Positions 18,713 through 29,628 of a stretch of 64,000 nt of DNA are shown here, one piece after another. Each line of letters opens with the position of its first letter. Within the stretch, counting starts at the first letter, position 1. Source of the DNA: Pseudomonas poae. GTDB taxonomy: Bacteria > Pseudomonadota > Gammaproteobacteria > Pseudomonadales > Pseudomonadaceae. The position numbers and the translations under genes were made by a program. The notes below the pieces were generated by a model. The model did no database searches. It was not told the origin of the DNA and saw only the letters and a list, made by a program, of their open reading frames with translations. The stretch is taken from contig CP034537.1 of NCBI GenBank assembly GCA_004000515.1, positions 3,300,001-3,364,000 on the forward strand, written 5' to 3'.

Positions 18713-20223
18713 TCAGGCGGCTGGTTGCAGCGCCGGTTTAACGCGCGCATCCGTGCGCTTGCTGCGAGGGTCGGTAGGGCCATAGACAGCGGCTGGTTCC
18801 GGGAACACGCGAAGCAACGTCAGGTACACCACCGACGCCAGCCCCAGCGTCACTGGCAAGCTGATATCGATGCCATCGGCCAAATTGCCCAGCGGCCCAA
18901 CGAACTGGCCCGGCAAGTTGACGAAGCACAGGCCCACCAATGCGCTCGGAATCCACGCCCCGAGCCCGCGCCAGTTCCAGCCATGGCTGAACCAGTAGCG
19001 GCCGCCGGTTTCACCACGGGTGAATACCTGCAGGTCATCCGGGCAGTAGAAGCCGCGACGCACGATCAGCCCAATGATCATCATCACCATCCACGGCGTG
19101 GTACAGGTGATGATCAGCACGGCGAAAGTCGACACGCTTTGCACTAGGTTGGCAGCGAAACGTCCGATAAAGATGAAGGCAATCGACATCACCCCAATCA
19201 GCAGCGTGGCCTTGACCCGCGACAGCAAGCGCGGGAACACGCTGGACATGTCCAGCCCCGTGCCATACAGCGAAGTCGTTCCGGTGGACATGCCGCCGAT
19301 CACAGCAATCAGGCACACCGGCAGGAAAAACCAGCTCGGCGCCACGGCCAGCAAACCGCCGACATAATTGTTGGCCGCGATGTAGTCCGGTGCCTTGATC
19401 GCCACGATGGTCGCGGTGGCCAGGCCGAACAGAAACGGGATCAGGGTGGCGATCTGTGCAGCGACTACCGCCAGCATGATGCGCATTTTCGACGTCTCAC
19501 GCGGGATGTAGCGTGACCAGTCACCCAGGAACGCGCCGAAGGAAATTGGGTTGCTCATGGCCACCAGCGCCGCACCGATGAACGCAGCCCAGAAGCCGGT
19601 CTGGCCCATGGCAACCGTGCCGGCAAAGTGGCTGTCAAAGGCCGGTGCGAAGGCGAAGATGCCCAACAAAAACAGCAAACTCGCTGCCCACACCGCAATA
19701 CGGTTGACCCACAGCATGAAGCGAAAGCCGTAGATGCACACGGTCAGCACCAGAATCGCGAACACGCCATAGGCCAGGCCCAGGGTCAGGTCGGTTTCCG
19801 GCAGGCCGATCAGCCGTTTCGCACCGCCCACCAGCGCATCGCCTGAACTCCACACCGACAGTGAGAAGAAGGCAATCGCCGTCAGCAATGACAGAAACGA
19901 GCCGACAATCCGCCCGTGCACGCCGAAGTGCGCACCGGAAGACACGGCGTTGTTGGTGCCATTGATCGGCCCGAACAGGCCCATGGGCGCCAGGATCAGC
20001 GCGCCCACCAATACGCCCAGCACAATCGCCCAGACACCGGCCTGGAACGACAAGCCGAACAGTACGGGGAAGGAGCCCAGCACGGCGGTGGCAAGGTATT
20101 GGCGCCGCCGAAGATCAGTCGGAACAGATCCTTGGGGCCGGCGGTACGTTCGTGGTCCGGGATCTGTTCGACCCCGTTGGTTTCTATCTTTCGAATACTT
20201 TTATCGTTGTTTTTATTATTCAT
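18713..20223 (-). CDS. NCS1-family cytosine/purine permease-like transporter (frameshifted)
   Basis: The N-terminal 43 residues from ATG 20223 (MNNKNNDKSIRKIETNGVEQ...FRLIFGGANTL) and the body beginning VLGSFPVLFGLSFQAGVW are in different frames. One base restored near 20091-20096 gives FGGANTLATAVLGSFP, as in NCS1 permeases, and a 503-residue protein. About 12 helices are visible, with NPISFGAFLGDWSRYIPRET in the middle as the family signature. It sits between the NTF2-like gene and the SSS symporter in the gbu locus (P. aeruginosa PA1419 position). Substrate probably a guanidino or nucleobase-like compound; inferred from context only. Confidence 0.85.
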
Positions 20224-20244
20224 GATCAGCTCCGATCACATTGG

Positions 20245-20665
20245 CTAAGGGGGCGGCAGCCCTTCCGGCATAGCGGACAAATGTTCGTGACAGGCCAGCC
20301 ACAGGCCTTCTTTTTGTTCTGTGCGAGATCCTTGTCGTTTGAAGACAATGGTCTCGCGTTCCTGGCTAAAAATTGCTCCCCGTTCATGCGCAGCTCGGTG
20401 GCCACGTCATGAATAAAAATCGCCACGTCGCCTTGCAGGCTGACAAAGGCGTTGCTCGAGGTGCACGAGAGCACCTCGAACCCTCGTCCCGACGCCAGCT
20501 GTCCCACAACGCCTGGTAGGCATCGCGACTGAGTAGCGGCTGGGGGAGGGTGTAGAACACAAAGCTGGCGTCGCTGCTGAACGCGCCAAAATAGGCGGCG
20601 CGATCATTACGAGCGAAGGCCGCCACCAGGTCGGCGGCGGCTTGCATAACGGCTTGCGCGCTCAT
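20245..20665 (-). CDS. NTF2-like/SnoaL-fold protein (two frameshifts)
   Basis: The frame from ATG 20665 starts MSAQAVMQAAADLVAAFARN and breaks near 20481-20483; a second break lies at 20361-20362. Adding one base at each gives a 140-residue protein reading WRRDEGFEVLSCTSSNAFVSLQGDVAIF (shown in two parts across the join) and FLARERETIVFKRQ, ending GLPPP. The AAFARNDRAAYFGAF start and the central FIHDV strands fit the SnoaL/NTF2 cone fold. Its ATG overlaps the gbuA stop by four bases, so it is cotranslated with guanidinobutyrase. P. aeruginosa PA1420 occupies the same place. Role unknown. Confidence 0.75.
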
Positions 20666-21614
20666 CAGCGGTGCGCCACGCCAGGCAATACGCAGAGCAT
20701 CTCGTACAGCAAGTTGGCGCCCAGCAACGAGGTGTTGCCGGTGGTGTCGTAGGGCGGCGAAACTTCTACCAGGTCACAACCAATCAGGTCGAGGCCCTGG
20801 CAGCCACGGATGATCTCGATGGCCTGGATGGTGGTCAGCCCGCCGATTTCCGGGGTGCCGGTGCCGGGTGCCCAGGCGGGGTCGATGCCGTCGATATCAA
20901 AGCTCAGGTACACCGGGCCGCCGCCGACTTTTTCACGCACTTCGGCCATCAGCGGCGCGAGGGAGTGGTGCCAGCATTCTTCGGCCTGGACCACGCGGAA
21001 ACCCTGCTTGCGGCTCCAGTTGAAGTCTTCGGCGGTGTAGCCCTGGGCACGCAGGCCAATCTGTACCACGCGGTCGCAGTCCAGCAGGCCTTCTTCCACG
21101 GCGCGGCGGAAGGTGGTGCCGTGGGCGATTTTCTCGCCGAACATATGGTCGTTGACGTCGGCGTGGGCATCGATGTGCACCAACCCGACCTTGCCGTGTT
21201 TCTTATGGATAGCGCGCAGGATCGGCAGGGTGATGGTGTGGTCGCCGCCCAGGGTCATCGGGATCACATCGTGCTCAAGGATCTCGTCGTAGGCTTCTTC
21301 GATGATGCGCACGGCGTCGAGCAGGTTGAAGGTGTTGATCGCTACGTCGCCGATATCGGCTACCGACAGCGAGTCAAACGGTGCGGCGCCGGTGGCCATG
21401 TTGTAGGGGCGGATCATCACCGATTCAGCGCGGATTTCACGCGGCCCGAAACGGGTGCCGGCGCGCAGCGAGGTGCCGATGTCCAGGGGCACGCCGATAA
21501 AGGCGGCGTCCAGGCCCTGGCCGATTGCAGGTGGGGAAGACGCATCATGGTGGCGATGCCGGCAAAGCGCGGCATTTCGTTGCCGCCCAGTGGTTGGTGA
21601 AAAATCTTGTCCAC
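20665..21614 (-). CDS. gbuA: Guanidinobutyrase (agmatinase family) (frameshifted)
   Basis: Hydrolyses 4-guanidinobutyrate to 4-aminobutyrate and urea in the arginine transaminase/agmatine side-routes. The binuclear Mn site of ureohydrolases is complete: GGDHT, HIDAHADVND and SFDIDGIDPAWAPGTGTPE. The start ATG 21614 gives MDKIFHQPLGGNEMPRFAG; the frame breaks near 21519-21520 and one base restores SAQGLDAAFIGVPLD, giving 316 residues (P. aeruginosa GbuA is similar in size). It is divergent from a LysR gene, the GbuR arrangement, and is followed by transport genes. Agmatinase is an alternative name, but the synteny supports guanidinobutyrase. Confidence 0.88.
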
Positions 21615-21746
21615 GGGAGTGCCTCATCGTTGTTTTGTTTATTAGGGGCCGATTCTGCGAAATACATGGAAACGAAAGAATCGGCAGGGGCAAATACTTA
21701 GTTCAGATTTTTCTAAACTAATGCCTGAGGTAAACTCGGTTCAAAT

Positions 21747-21773
21747 GTGGGAGCGAGCAAGCCCGCTCCCACA
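21747..21773. repeat. Short REP-like palindrome in the gbuA-gbuR gap
   Basis: TGTGGGAGCGAGC and GCCCGCTCCCACA face each other across a few bases, between the two divergent genes and 27 bases before the gbuR start. Confidence 0.75.
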
Positions 21774-21799
21774 GGTTTTTGTGTATATCTGGAGAACCG

Positions 21800-22692
21800 A
21801 TGGCCAACGCCTTGCCCGACCTGAAACTCCTGCGCATCTTCGTCAGCGTCGTGCGGCACCAGGGGTTTGCCAATGCCCAGCACGAGCTCAACCTGTCGAC
21901 GTCGGCCATCAGCACGTATATGAGCCAGTTGGAGTCGGCGCTGGGCCTGGTGCTGTGCCATCGCGGTCGGGTGGGTTCAGCCTCACCAGCAAGGGCGAGT
22001 TGTTCCATCAGGAAACCTTACGCCTACTGGGCGAACTGGAAGGCTTCGAACAATACGCGGCAGCGTTGAAAGGCGAATTGCGCGGCACGCTAAAGCTCGG
22101 CGTGCTCGACTCCACCGTCAGCGACAAAGCCTTGCCGTTCGCCGAAGTGATCGGCGCCTACAGCCTGGAACACCCGGCGGTGCATTTGCATTTGTCGGTG
22201 ATGAGCCCGTATGAACTGCAACTCGGCGTGCAGGACAACCGCCTGGACCTGGCCATCGGCGCCTTCTCCAACCGCATGAGCGGGTTGATCTACATGCCGC
22301 TGTACCGCGAACAGCACTGGTTGTATTGCAGTACCCGCCATCCTTTATTCAACGAGCGGCGTATTCCCGAACAAGTGATCACCCAGCAACGCATGGTCGG
22401 TCGTGGCTATTGGAGCCAAGCTGAACTGGCGCGGCACGGCTTCAAGCACAGCGCCGCGACGGTGGAGAGTATGGAGGCGCAACTGATCTTGGTGCTCTCC
22501 GGCGCCTACATCGGCTACCTGCCCGAGCACTACGCCCAGGCCTGGGCCGACAAGGGCGACCTGCGCGTACTGCTGCCAGCCACCTTTGGCTATCAGGCGC
22601 CGTTCTCGATGATCATGCGCCGGGGCCGTAGCCGTGAACCGTTGATCCAGACCTTCCGTGACTTGCTCAAAACCCAGCTCAACCAGGCCTGA
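21800..22692 (+). CDS. gbuR: LysR-family regulator of guanidinobutyrate use, GbuR-like (frameshifted)
   Basis: A LysR regulator with helix-turn-helix in residues 1-60 (LRIFVSVVRHQGFANAQHEL, STYMSQLESALG). The frame breaks at the GGG of 21969-21971; one added G gives CHRGRGGFSLTSKGELFHQ, the normal end of an LTTR DNA-binding domain, and a 297-residue protein whose effector domain runs GTLKLGVLDSTVSDKALPF onward. ATG 21800 follows TCTGGAGAACCG. In P. aeruginosa GbuR activates gbuA in response to 4-guanidinobutyrate; the divergent position here supports that role. Confidence 0.85.
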
Positions 22693-22697
22693 TAAAC

Positions 22698-23306
22698 ATG
22701 TCCAGACCCCAATGTTCCCAGTGCCTACGGCCTGTTACCCATTGCCTGTGCGCGCTGATCCCCAGCCTCGACAGCCGCACACGGGTATTGCTGCTGCAGC
22801 ATCCGAGTGAGGTCAACCACGCCCTGAATACCGCGCGGTTGGCGGCGTTGGGTTTGAACAATGCGCAATTGGTGGTGGGCGAGGTGTTTGAGGACCTGCC
22901 GAGTTTGTTGAATGTGCCCGGTTACCAGGCGCGGCTATTGTTCCCCGCCGATGATGCCCAGCCGTTGCGGGCCTACGCATCGTCCGATGCGCCGCTGCTG
23001 CTGGTGGTTCCCGATGGCACCTGGCGCAAGGCGCGCAAGATGCTGCACCTCAATCCGTTGCTGGCCGCGTTGCCACGAGTAACCCTGGCCGAGGGCGGCA
23101 TATCCCGTTACCGGCTGCGCAAGGCACCGGGGCCTGGGGCGTTGTCGACGGTTGAAGCCATTGTGCAGGCGTTGCAGGTGTTGGAAGCGCCGACGTCATT
23201 TGAAGCGTTGCTCAAGCCTTTTGAGGCCTTGATCGACGGTCAGATTGCAGCGATGGGTGATGAGGTGTTTCAGAGAAACCATGGCGATCGGTCCCTCGAC
23301 ACATGA
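22698..23306 (+). CDS. tapT: tRNA-uridine aminocarboxypropyltransferase (DTW domain, TapT-like)
   Basis: A 202-residue DTW-domain protein, which transfers the 3-amino-3-carboxypropyl group of S-adenosylmethionine to uridine 47 of tRNA. Four N-terminal cysteines (CSQCLRPVTHCLC) form a probable zinc site. The motifs LLQHPSEVNHALNTARL, VPDGTWRKARKM and RYRLRKAPGPGALSTVEA match E. coli TapT (YfiP). It starts five bases after gbuR ends, though the two functions look unrelated. Confidence 0.85.
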   Translation: MSRPQCSQCLRPVTHCLCALIPSLDSRTRVLLLQHPSEVNHALNTARLAALGLNNAQLVVGEVFEDLPSLLNVPGYQARLLFPADDAQPLRAYASSDAPLLLVVPDGTWRKARKMLHLNPLLAALPRVTLAEGGISRYRLRKAPGPGALSTVEAIVQALQVLEAPTSFEALLKPFEALIDGQIAAMGDEVFQRNHGDRSLDT

Positions 23307-23409
23307 TCGGCTTATTCTTTTAGGTCATAAGCACCGCACTTTGCGTGATATGGCGCGCCGGCCTTTCCCGGTATGATGTGCGCCCCGCAGTCTGGATTGC
23401 GAATACGCC

Positions 23410-24312
23410 ATGACCTTGCAGTACCCTACAATCGCCGATTGCGTCGGCAACACACCCCTGGTCCGCTTGCAACGCATGGCGGGTGAAACCAGCAATACCC
23501 TGTTGCTCAAGCTCGAAGGGAACAACCCGGCAGGCTCGGTAAAAGACCGCCCGGCGTTGTCGATGATCACCCGCGCCGAGTTGCGCGGGCAGATCAAGCC
23601 TGGCGACACCCTGATCGAAGCCACCTCCGGCAACACCGGGATCGCCTTGGCCATGGCCGCCGCGATCAAGGGTTACAAGATGGTGCTGATCATGCCCGAC
23701 AACGGCAGCGCCGAGCGCAAGGCGGCGATGACCGCCTATGGCGCCGAGTTGGTGCTGGTGACCCAGGAAGAGGGCATGGAAGGCGCCCGCGACCTCGCCG
23801 AGCGCATGGCCGCCGAAGGCCGTGGCCAGGTGCTGGACCAGTTCGCCAACGGTGACAACCCTGAGGCGCACTACACCACCACCGGCCCGGAAATCTGGCG
23901 CCAGACTGGCGGTACCATCACCCATTTCGTCAGCTCCATGGGCACCACCGGTACCATCATGGGCAATTCGCGCTACCTGAAGGAGCAGAACCCGGCGATC
24001 CAGATCGTTGGCCTGCAACCGATGGAAGGTGCGGCCATCCCCGGTATCCGCCGTTGGCCCGAAGAGTATCTGCCCAAGATCTACAACGCGACCCGCGTGG
24101 ACCGCATCATCGACATGGCCCAGCGTGAAGCCGAAGACACCACTCGCCGGCTGGCCCGTGAAGAAGGCATCTTCTGCGGCGTCTCGTCCGGCGGGGCGGT
24201 GGCGGGCATGTTGCGCCTGTCCAAAGAGGTGGAAAACGCGGTGATCGTCGCGATCATCTGTGACCGAGGCGACCGTTACTTGTCGACCGGCATCTTCGAC
24301 GAACCCAATTGA
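23410..24312 (+). CDS. cysM: Cysteine synthase B (O-acetylserine sulfhydrylase B)
   Basis: A 300-residue PLP enzyme that makes cysteine from O-acetylserine and sulfide or thiosulfate. The PLP lysine lies in [10 protein letters not shown], the substrate loop is [10 protein letters not shown], and the phosphate-binding loop is [11 protein letters not shown]. Features of the CysM subfamily are the start [17 protein letters not shown] and [14 protein letters not shown] helix near the end. It overlaps the next gene at TGATG, so cysM and rlmD are translated from one message. Confidence 0.94.
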   Translation: MTLQYPTIADCVGNTPLVRLQRMAGETSNTLLLKLEGNNPAGSVKDRPALSMITRAELRGQIKPGDTLIEATSGNTGIALAMAAAIKGYKMVLIMPDNGSAERKAAMTAYGAELVLVTQEEGMEGARDLAERMAAEGRGQVLDQFANGDNPEAHYTTTGPEIWRQTGGTITHFVSSMGTTGTIMGNSRYLKEQNPAIQIVGLQPMEGAAIPGIRRWPEEYLPKIYNATRVDRIIDMAQREAEDTTRRLAREEGIFCGVSSGGAVAGMLRLSKEVENAVIVAIICDRGDRYLSTGIFDEPN

Positions 24313-25664
24313 TGGCCAAGCACGAGAGAGGCCTGCGCTTCCAACCGACGGGCGGAAGCCGGGCTCCACAGATTCCTGTGGGCAAGAAGCAGCGCTTGAC
24401 CATCGAACGCCTGGCCAATGACGGCCGGGGCATCGTGTTCTTTGAAGGGCGCACGTGGTTCGTCAACGGCGCGCTGGCCGGTGAAGAAATCGAAGCGCGG
24501 GTGTTGGGCGCCCACGGCAAGATCGTCGAGGCCCGTACCGAGCGTGTGTTCAAAGCCAGTGAATTGCGCCGCCCGGCGCCGTGTGCCCATGTTGGCCGCT
24601 GCGGCGGCTGCAGCGTGCAACACTTGCCCCATGCCGAACAACTTGCCCTGAAACAGCGCATGCTCGCCGAGCAGTTGTCGCGGGTGGCGGGTGTCGAACC
24701 GCAGGAATGGGCGGCGCCTCTGAGCGGTCCGGAATTCGGCTATCGCCGCCGCGCCCGCGTGGCCGTGCGCTGGGATGCCAAGGCGAAGAAACTCGAAGTG
24801 GGTTTCCGTGCCGTGGCCAGCCAGGACATCGTCGCCATCGACGATTGCCCGGTGCTGGTACAGGCCTTGCAACCGATCATGCAGCGTCTGCCTAACATGT
24901 TGCGTCGTCTGAGCAAGCCGCAGGCCTTGGGGCATGTGGAGTTGTTCAGTGGCACGTCCATCGCGGTGTTGTTGCGACATATGTCGCCTTTGTCCGATGC
25001 AGACCTGCAGGAGTTGAAAGAATTTTGCGCCTTCCATGAAGCCCAATTGTGGCTGCATGGCGAGGGCCAGCCGGAGCCGGTCGAGGCCGATTCGGCGTTG
25101 GGGTTTCGGTTGGAACAGTGGGACCTGGAGTTGGCGTACCGACCGGGTGACTTCGTGCAGGTAAATGCGGGAGTCAACGAAGCGATGGTTGCCCAGGCCC
25201 TGGAGTGGCTGGCGCCACAGCCCGATGAGCGGGTATTGGATCTGTTTTGTGGCCTGGGCAATTTTGCCCTGCCACTCGCCAAGCAAGTGCGCGAAGTGGT
25301 GGCAGTGGAAGGTGTGCAGACCATGGTGGACCGGGCGGCCCTCAATGCCGTCAGCAACAATTTGCATAATGCGCAGTTTTTTCAGGCCGATTTGTCCCAG
25401 CCTTTGACCGACGCAGAATGGGCCAAACAGGGCTTTTCTGCGGTACTCTTGGACCCACCCCGCGATGGTGCCCTGGAGGTCGTGCGCAAGCTTGCGACCC
25501 TCAAGGCCAAGCGCTTGGTGTATGTGTCCTGCAACCCGGCCACGCTGGCGCGGGACACGGTTGAGTTGGTCAAGCAAGGCTACCGGCTAAAACGTGCCGG
25601 GATCCTCGACATGTTTCCGCAAACAGCGCATGTCGAGGCCATGGCGTTATTTGAAGCGGGCTAG
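24312..25664 (+). CDS. rlmD: 23S rRNA (uracil-1939-C5)-methyltransferase RlmD
   Basis: A 450-residue methyltransferase. A TRAM RNA-binding domain spans about residues 25-85 ([21 protein letters not shown]). Next comes the [4Fe-4S] cysteine cluster ([14 protein letters not shown] with a later Cys in DDCPVL). The catalytic domain has the SAM motif [23 protein letters not shown] and the nucleophile in [15 protein letters not shown] 24312 overlaps the cysM stop. In Pseudomonas this gene commonly precedes relA, as here. Confidence 0.94.
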   Translation: MAKHERGLRFQPTGGSRAPQIPVGKKQRLTIERLANDGRGIVFFEGRTWFVNGALAGEEIEARVLGAHGKIVEARTERVFKASELRRPAPCAHVGRCGGCSVQHLPHAEQLALKQRMLAEQLSRVAGVEPQEWAAPLSGPEFGYRRRARVAVRWDAKAKKLEVGFRAVASQDIVAIDDCPVLVQALQPIMQRLPNMLRRLSKPQALGHVELFSGTSIAVLLRHMSPLSDADLQELKEFCAFHEAQLWLHGEGQPEPVEADSALGFRLEQWDLELAYRPGDFVQVNAGVNEAMVAQALEWLAPQPDERVLDLFCGLGNFALPLAKQVREVVAVEGVQTMVDRAALNAVSNNLHNAQFFQADLSQPLTDAEWAKQGFSAVLLDPPRDGALEVVRKLATLKAKRLVYVSCNPATLARDTVELVKQGYRLKRAGILDMFPQTAHVEAMALFEAG

Positions 25665-25801
25665 GATGCCCGTTTAATCCGACTGGCCTGCATTCTCCAA
25701 GGCCGTGACCTGCCAGGGAGCGTGTGTAAGCTTTAATAGGTAAAGCAGGTCAGCGATGATTTCTGGCGCATCGAAGGTGCGTCGTAGGGAAGGTAAGCAA
25801 G

Positions 25802-28044
25802 ATGGTACAGGTGAGAGCACACCAGCCGATCAACACCGACGGCAGTATCAATCTCGAGGCATGGCTGGATCATGCCGTCAGTGTCGACCCGGCACTGGAC
25901 CGTGAAGCCTTGAAGGCCGCTTGCGAGTTCGCTCGTGAGTCTGAGCAACAGAACAATGCAGCCAAGAACCTGTGGGCCGAAGGCACTTCAAGCTTTCGCA
26001 CCGGGCTTGAGATCGCCGAGATCCTCGCCGACCTCAAGCTGGACCAGGATTCGCTGATCGCCGCCGTGCTCTATCGCGGCGTACGCGAAGGGCATATCGC
26101 GTTGCCGCTGGTGAGCCAGCGTTTCGGCTCCGTGGTGGCCAAGCTGATTGACGGCGTGCTGCGCATGGCGGCCATCAGCGCCAGCCTCAGCCCGCGCCAG
26201 TCCATGGTGCTGGGCACCCAGGGCCAGGTGGAAAACCTGCGCAAGATGCTGGTGGCGATGGTCGACGACGTTCGCGTCGCCCTGATCAAGCTGGCCGAAC
26301 GCACCTGCGCGATCCGTGCCGTGAAGACCGCCGACGACGAGAAGCGCAACCGCGTCGCCCGCGAAGTCTTCGACATCTACGCGCCGCTCGCGCATCGCCT
26401 GGGCATCGGCCATATCAAGTGGGAGCTGGAGGACTTGTCCTTCCGTTACCTCGAACCCGATCAATACAAACAGATTGCCACGTTGCTCCACGAGCGGCGG
26501 CTTGACCGTGAGCGCTTCATCACCGATGTGATGAACCAGTTGCGCTCCGAGTTGCAGGCCACCGGCGTTGAGGCCGACATCAGCGGCCGCGCCAAACACA
26601 TCTATTCCATCTGGCGCAAAATGCAGCGCAAGGGCCTGGCCTTCAGCCAGATCTATGACGTGCGTGCCGTGCGTGTGCTGGTGCCGGAAATGCGCGACTG
26701 CTACACCGCGCTGGGCATCGTCCACACCCTGTGGCGACATATCCCGAAGGAATTCGACGACTACATCGCCAACCCCAAGGAAAACGGCTATCGCTCGCTG
26801 CACACCGCAGTGATCGGCCCCGAGGGCAAGGTGCTAGAAGTGCAGATCCGTACCCACGCCATGCACGAAGAGGCGGAGCTGGGGTGTGCGCGCACTGGCG
26901 CTACAAGGGTACCGACGTCAAGGCCGGTTCCAACCAGTACGAAGAGAAAATCTCCTGGCTGCGCCAAGTGCTGGAATGGCACGAAGAGCTCGGCGACATC
27001 GGCGGCCTGGCCGAGCAGCTGCGGGTGGATATCGAGCCGGACCGGGTCTATATCTTCACCCCCGACGGCCACGCCATCGACTTGCCGAAGGGCGCCACGC
27101 CGCTGGACTTTGCCTACCGCGTACACACCGAAATCGGCCACAACTGTCGGGGCGCCAAGATCAACGGGCGCATCGTGCCGCTCAACTACAGCCTGCAAAC
27201 CGGTGAACAGGTCGAGATCATCACCAGCAAGCACGGCACGCCGAGCCGCGACTGGCTGAACCCGAACCTGGGCTACATCACCACGTCGCGGGCGAGGGCG
27301 AAGATCGTCCACTGGTTCAAGTTGCAGGCCCGCGACCAGAACGTTGCTGCCGGCAAAACCCTGCTCGAACGTGAATTGGCACGCTTGGGCCTGCCTCAGG
27401 TGGATTTCGACAAGCTGGCCGAAAAGGCCAACATGAAGATCGCCGAAGACATGTTTGCAGCCCTCGGTGCTGGCGACCTGCGTTTGGCGCAACTGGTCAA
27501 CCTGGCCCAGCAACTGGTGGAGCCGGAGCGCGGCAGCGAACAACTGGAGCTGATCCCACGCAAAGCCACAGGCTACAAGCCGGGCAAGCGTGGCGATATC
27601 CAGATCCAGGGCGTGGGCAACCTGATGACGCAAATGGCCGGCTGCTGCCAGCCGTTGCCGGGTGACGCCATCGTCGGCTACATCACCCAGGGCCGTGGCG
27701 TGAGCATTCACCGCCAGGACTGCGCCTCGGTGCTGCAACTGGGCGGGCGTGAGCCAGAGCGGATCATCCAAGTGAGTTGGGGGCCGGTGCCGGTGCTCAC
27801 TTATCCGGTGGATATCGTGATTCGGGCCTACGACCGTTCCGGCCTGCTGCGCGACGTGTCGCAAGTGCTGCTCAATGAGCGGATCAACGTGCTGGCGGTC
27901 AACACCCGCTCGAACAAAGAGGACAACACCGCGCTGATGTCCCTGACCATCGAGATTCCGGGGCTGGACGCATTGGGGCGGTTGCTGGGGCGGATTTCCC
28001 AGTTGCCGAACATCATTGAGACACGGCGTAACCGCACACCATGA
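25802..28044 (+). CDS. relA: (p)ppGpp synthetase RelA (frameshifted)
   Basis: Ribosome-associated alarmone synthetase, 747 residues once corrected. The N-terminal pseudo-hydrolase region lacks the HD pair (LYRGVREGHI). The synthetase domain has YDVRAVRVLV and the EFDDYIANPKENGYRSLHTA motif. The frame breaks at GGGG 26881-26884; one added G restores EEAELGVCAHWRYKGTD. Then follow TGS (DRVYIFTPDGHAIDLPKGAT), the zinc-finger Cys (GCCQPLPGD..HRQDC) and a C-terminal ACT domain (IRAYDRSGLLRDVSQVL). Start GTG/ATG context: ATG 25802 after GGAAGGTAAGC. Confidence 0.93.
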
Positions 28045-28875
28045 TGTATTCGCTTGAAGACCTGCTGCACCTGATGAACCGCCTGCGGGACCCGCAATAC
28101 GGGTGCCCGTGGGACATCAAGCAAACCTACGCCACTATCGTGCCGCACACCCTGGAAGAAGCCTACGAGGTCGCCGACGCCATCGAGCGCGGCGACTTCG
28201 ATCACCTGCAAGGTGAGCTGGGCGACCTGTTGTTCCAGGTGGTGTATTACAGCCAGTTGGCACGGGAGGAGGGGCGTTTCGAATTTGCGGGGGTGATCGA
28301 CAGCATTACCCGCAAGTTGATTCGTCGTCATCCTCACGTATTCCCCACCGGCGACCTGTATGCACCGTTGGATATCCCGCAGTTGAGCGAGGAGCAGGTC
28401 AAGCAGCGCTGGGAGCAGATCAAGGCCGAGGAGCGCGGAAAAATCCGACGCGCCGGAGCAATTGTCCCTGCTGGATGATGTGCCCACGGCCTTACCGTCG
28501 CTGTCCCGTGCCGCCAAATTGCAAAAGCGCGCCAGCCAGGTCGGCTTTGACTGGCCATCCGCGTTGCCGGTAGTGGACAACGTGCGCGAAGAGCTGGATG
28601 AAGTGCTCGAAGCCATGGCTGATAACGATTCGGTGGCCATCGCCGATGAGGTCGGCGACCTGCTGTTTGCGGCGGTCAACCTGGCCCGTCACCTCAAGGT
28701 CGACCCGGAAACCGCGCTGCGTGGCGCCAATGCCAAGTTCGAACGACGTTTCCGATTTATCGAACAGGCATTGCGCGATACGCACAAACCCATAGAAGAT
28801 TGCACCCTCGAAGAGTTGGACGCCCTATGGGGCGAAGCCAAACGTCAGGAAAAGAATATGTCCAGCTGCGGTTGA
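28041..28875 (+). CDS. mazG: Nucleoside triphosphate pyrophosphohydrolase MazG (frameshifted)
   Basis: MazG hydrolyses NTPs and dNTPs and lowers ppGpp in E. coli, where it also sits beside relA. Two MazG repeats are seen: residues 5-115 ([37 protein letters not shown]) and 160-265 ([30 protein letters not shown]). Between them the frame shifts at the A-run 28439-28443: removing one A gives [17 protein letters not shown] and 277 residues (a two-base loss just before is an alternative). The ATG overlaps the relA stop by four bases. Confidence 0.9.
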
Positions 28876-28900
28876 GCGGCTGCCTAAGTGAGTAAGCACC

Positions 28901-29446
28901 ATGAGCATTTCCCTTCGCGATCAGTTGCTCAAAGCAGGTCTGGTCAACCAAAAGCAGGCCAAGCAGGTCGGCAAAGAGAAACAGAAACAGCAGCGCCTGG
29001 TACACAAGGGGCAGATCGAGGCGGATGACACTCAGGCGCGCCTGGCTCAGGAAGCGCAGGCCGAGAAGGTCAAGCGCGACCAGGAGCTGAACCGTCAGCA
29101 GCAGGAAAAAGCCGAAGCCAAGGCCCGCACCGCTCAGGTCAAGCAACTGATCGAGACATCGCGTCTGCCCAAGCTGACCACCGAGGACTACTACAACTTC
29201 GTGGACGACAAGAAGGTCAAGCGCCTGTCGGTCAACACGTTGATGCGTAACAAGCTGAGCAACGGCTCCCTGGCCATCGTGCACCACGGCGGCGGCTACG
29301 AGGTGATCCCGCGTGAAGCGGCGCTCAAGATTCAGGAGCGTGCCCCGGAGCGTATCGTGCAGCTTAATATCCTGACTGAAAGCCAAGTGCCGGATGAGGA
29401 TGATCCGTACGCGGCGTACCAGATCCCGGATGATCTGATGTGGTAA
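28901..29446 (+). CDS. DUF2058 family protein (YaiL-like)
   Basis: A 181-residue soluble protein. Residues 1-110 form a long, highly charged helix (QAKQVGKEKQKQQRLVHKG, DQELNRQQQEKAEAKAR), probably coiled coil. The C-terminal part contains YYNFVDDKKVKRL and a compact domain GGGYEVIPREAALKIQERA. This matches DUF2058 (E. coli YaiL, a nucleoprotein/polysome-associated protein). It follows mazG by 25 bases and ends at a terminator, so it is probably the last gene of the relA unit. Function not established. Confidence 0.87.
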   Translation: MSISLRDQLLKAGLVNQKQAKQVGKEKQKQQRLVHKGQIEADDTQARLAQEAQAEKVKRDQELNRQQQEKAEAKARTAQVKQLIETSRLPKLTTEDYYNFVDDKKVKRLSVNTLMRNKLSNGSLAIVHHGGGYEVIPREAALKIQERAPERIVQLNILTESQVPDEDDPYAAYQIPDDLMW

Positions 29447-29461
29447 GGCTGTAGAAACAAC

Positions 29462-29488
29462 AAACCCCGCTCAAAAGGCGGGGTTTTT
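29462..29488 (+). terminator. Intrinsic terminator after the DUF2058 gene
   Basis: AAACCCCGC and GCGGGGTTT pair around TCAAAAG, followed by further T residues. Confidence 0.9.
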
Positions 29489-29489
29489 G

Positions 29490-29619
29490 TAGTGAGCGGG
29501 CTTGTCCCGCGCTGGGTGGCGGAGCCGCCCTAAACCAAACACCTCGGTCTTTCTGAAAATCCTCGATGTCGTTGTTGGGGCGGCTTCGCCACCCAGCGCG
29601 GGGCAAGCCCGCTCACTAC
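29490..29619. repeat. Large inverted repeat (REPIN of a second sequence type)
   Basis: The left arm TAGTGAGCGGGCTTG...CCCGCGCTGGGTGGCGGAGC recurs inverted on the right as GCTTCGCCACCCAGCGCGGG...CAAGCCCGCTCACTA. The arms are about 45 bases and enclose roughly 40 bases of unique DNA. Arm sequence differs from the GTGGGAGC-type repeats elsewhere in the window, so it belongs to another REP family. Confidence 0.85.
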
Positions 29620-29628
29620 TGGATGATT

